Shown piece after piece: positions 63,367-64,000 of a DNA stretch of 64,000 nt. The DNA is from Firmicutes bacterium UBA3553 (GTDB taxonomy: Bacteria; Bacillota; Clostridia; Tissierellales; Sedimentibacteraceae), in assembly GCA_002381185.1 (NCBI GenBank), contig DFOA01000033.1, forward strand, positions 1-64,000. Direction: 5' to 3'. The position numbers were made by a program, and so were the translations under genes. The notes under the pieces were generated by a model. The model was not told the origin of the DNA, searched no databases, and was given only the letters and a program-made list of their open reading frames with translations. Every line of letters starts with the position of its first letter. The first letter of the stretch is position 1.

Positions 63367-64000
63367 ATGAAAACTAATAAACATATTTACATTCTTGTTA
63401 TGCTTTTAATCGCAGGAATTGCACTGACTGCAGTGTTTGGTATAAATGTAGGATCAATTCAAGTAAAAGGCATGAAGGATATAAGATTTGGAATAGATAT
63501 AAGAGGTGGGGTAGAAGCTATTTTTGAACCTGCCAATCTAGACAGAATTCCAACAGAAAGTGAGCTGGAATCAGCGAGAGTAATAATGGAAACCAGGATG
63601 GACGCCCAAAATATCCTGGACAGAGAAATAACTATAGATAAGAATACAGGGCATATTATAATCAGATTTCCGTGGAAGTCAGGAGAAACAGATTTCAATC
63701 CACAAAAGGCAATAGCTGAGCTTGGTGAAACAGCCAGGCTAACATTCAGGGACCCTCAAGGCAACATTTTAGTTGAAGGTAAGGATGTTAAAGAAAGCAA
63801 GGTTCAATTGGATAAAAAGACCAATCAGCCTGTAGTTACACTGGAATTTAATGAAAAGGGAGCAAAAGCATTCGAGGAAGCAACTGAAAAGCTAGTAAAT
63901 CAGCATATTTCCATTTACATGGATGAAACTCTGATATCCGCTCCTACAGTAACGCAAAAGATTACAGGAGGAAATTCTGTCATAACAAATATGGAAAGTG
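63367..64000 (+). CDS. secD: Protein-export membrane protein SecD (cut by the window end)
   Basis: The first 211 or so residues are present. They include an N-terminal membrane helix, 'FGIDIRGGVEAIFEP' (the SecD signature DIxGG-type block), and the P1 periplasmic domain through 'LISAPTVTQKITGGNSVI'. SecD with SecF uses the proton or sodium gradient to help pull exported proteins out of the Sec channel. The rest lies beyond 64000. RBS AGGAGG precedes the ATG. Confidence 0.93.
   Translation, partial: MKTNKHIYILVMLLIAGIALTAVFGINVGSIQVKGMKDIRFGIDIRGGVEAIFEPANLDRIPTESELESARVIMETRMDAQNILDREITIDKNTGHIIIRFPWKSGETDFNPQKAIAELGETARLTFRDPQGNILVEGKDVKESKVQLDKKTNQPVVTLEFNEKGAKAFEEATEKLVNQHISIYMDETLISAPTVTQKITGGNSVITNMES

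Noticed and set aside
1..64000. CRISPR arrays, tRNA or rRNA genes, and intact insertion sequences
   Set aside because: No regularly spaced repeats, recognisable tRNA cloverleaf segments, rRNA blocks or transposase frames were seen on reading. A dedicated scan was not possible.

Overview
The window comes from a low-GC, Gram-positive anaerobe of the Clostridia/Tissierellia type that ferments amino acids (a Sedimentibacter-like organism is my guess; species not determinable here). The reasons are strong AGGAGG ribosome sites with some TTG/GTG starts, two glycine-reductase-type selenoproteins with in-frame UGA, several sigma-54 activators, an OadB-type sodium pump subunit, and a Bacillus/Clostridium-type LexA box. 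I saw no rRNA, tRNA, CRISPR array or intact mobile element.

Region 1 (1-9.4 kb): an AraC regulator, two lipoprotein binding proteins, two FecCD-type permeases, an ATPase, and then three overlapping genes for a nitrogenase-like NifH/NifD/NifK system. The cysteine pattern (three in the D-like subunit, one aligned cysteine in the K-like subunit, no FeMo-co cysteine) looks more like the [4Fe-4S] arrangement of the dark-operative tetrapyrrole reductases than nitrogenase. Transport and reduction of one chelate or tetrapyrrole-like compound by a single operon is the natural reading.

Region 2 (9.5-24.5 kb): a CPBP protease, pseudouridine catabolism (psuG and its kinase), a DUF5050-type membrane protein with an apparent frameshift, a sigma-54-controlled CitMHS transporter/AtuA operon, a pyrroline-5-carboxylate dehydrogenase-like enzyme, a Cu/Zn superoxide dismutase, and a secreted glucosaminidase.

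Region 3 (24.5-41.8 kb): a Stickland accessory island. Module 1 is grdX, a GrdE-family pyruvoyl proprotein, a GrdB-family selenoprotein and a YkvI-like transporter, flanked by two paralogous sigma-54-activator-type regulators. One of these has lost its GAFTGA loop and has an AUC start. A housekeeping block (rph, rdgB, phosphodiesterase) follows. Module 2 has its own activator and sigma-54 promoter, a second pyruvoyl/selenoprotein pair, an opine-dehydrogenase-family enzyme, an alanine-dehydrogenase-family enzyme and an NhaC-type antiporter. This suggests reductive cleavage of an opine-like N-substituted glycine. The shared GrdA/GrdC/GrdD parts are not in the window.

Region 4 (41.8-47 kb): LexA-controlled uvrB-uvrA.

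Region 5 (47-56.5 kb, minus strand): a nickel/peptide-type ABC transporter operon headed by a methyltransferase. It sits behind a Fur-box promoter and, further upstream, a cobalamin riboswitch with its own promoter and terminator. Upstream again are two tandem chemoreceptors that lack an external sensor domain, and a broken ABC ATPase gene.

Region 6 (56.6-64 kb): an unknown transporter plus a P-loop ATPase, topB, sodium-pump beta and gamma subunits, a small membrane protein, and the start of secD, cut by the window end.
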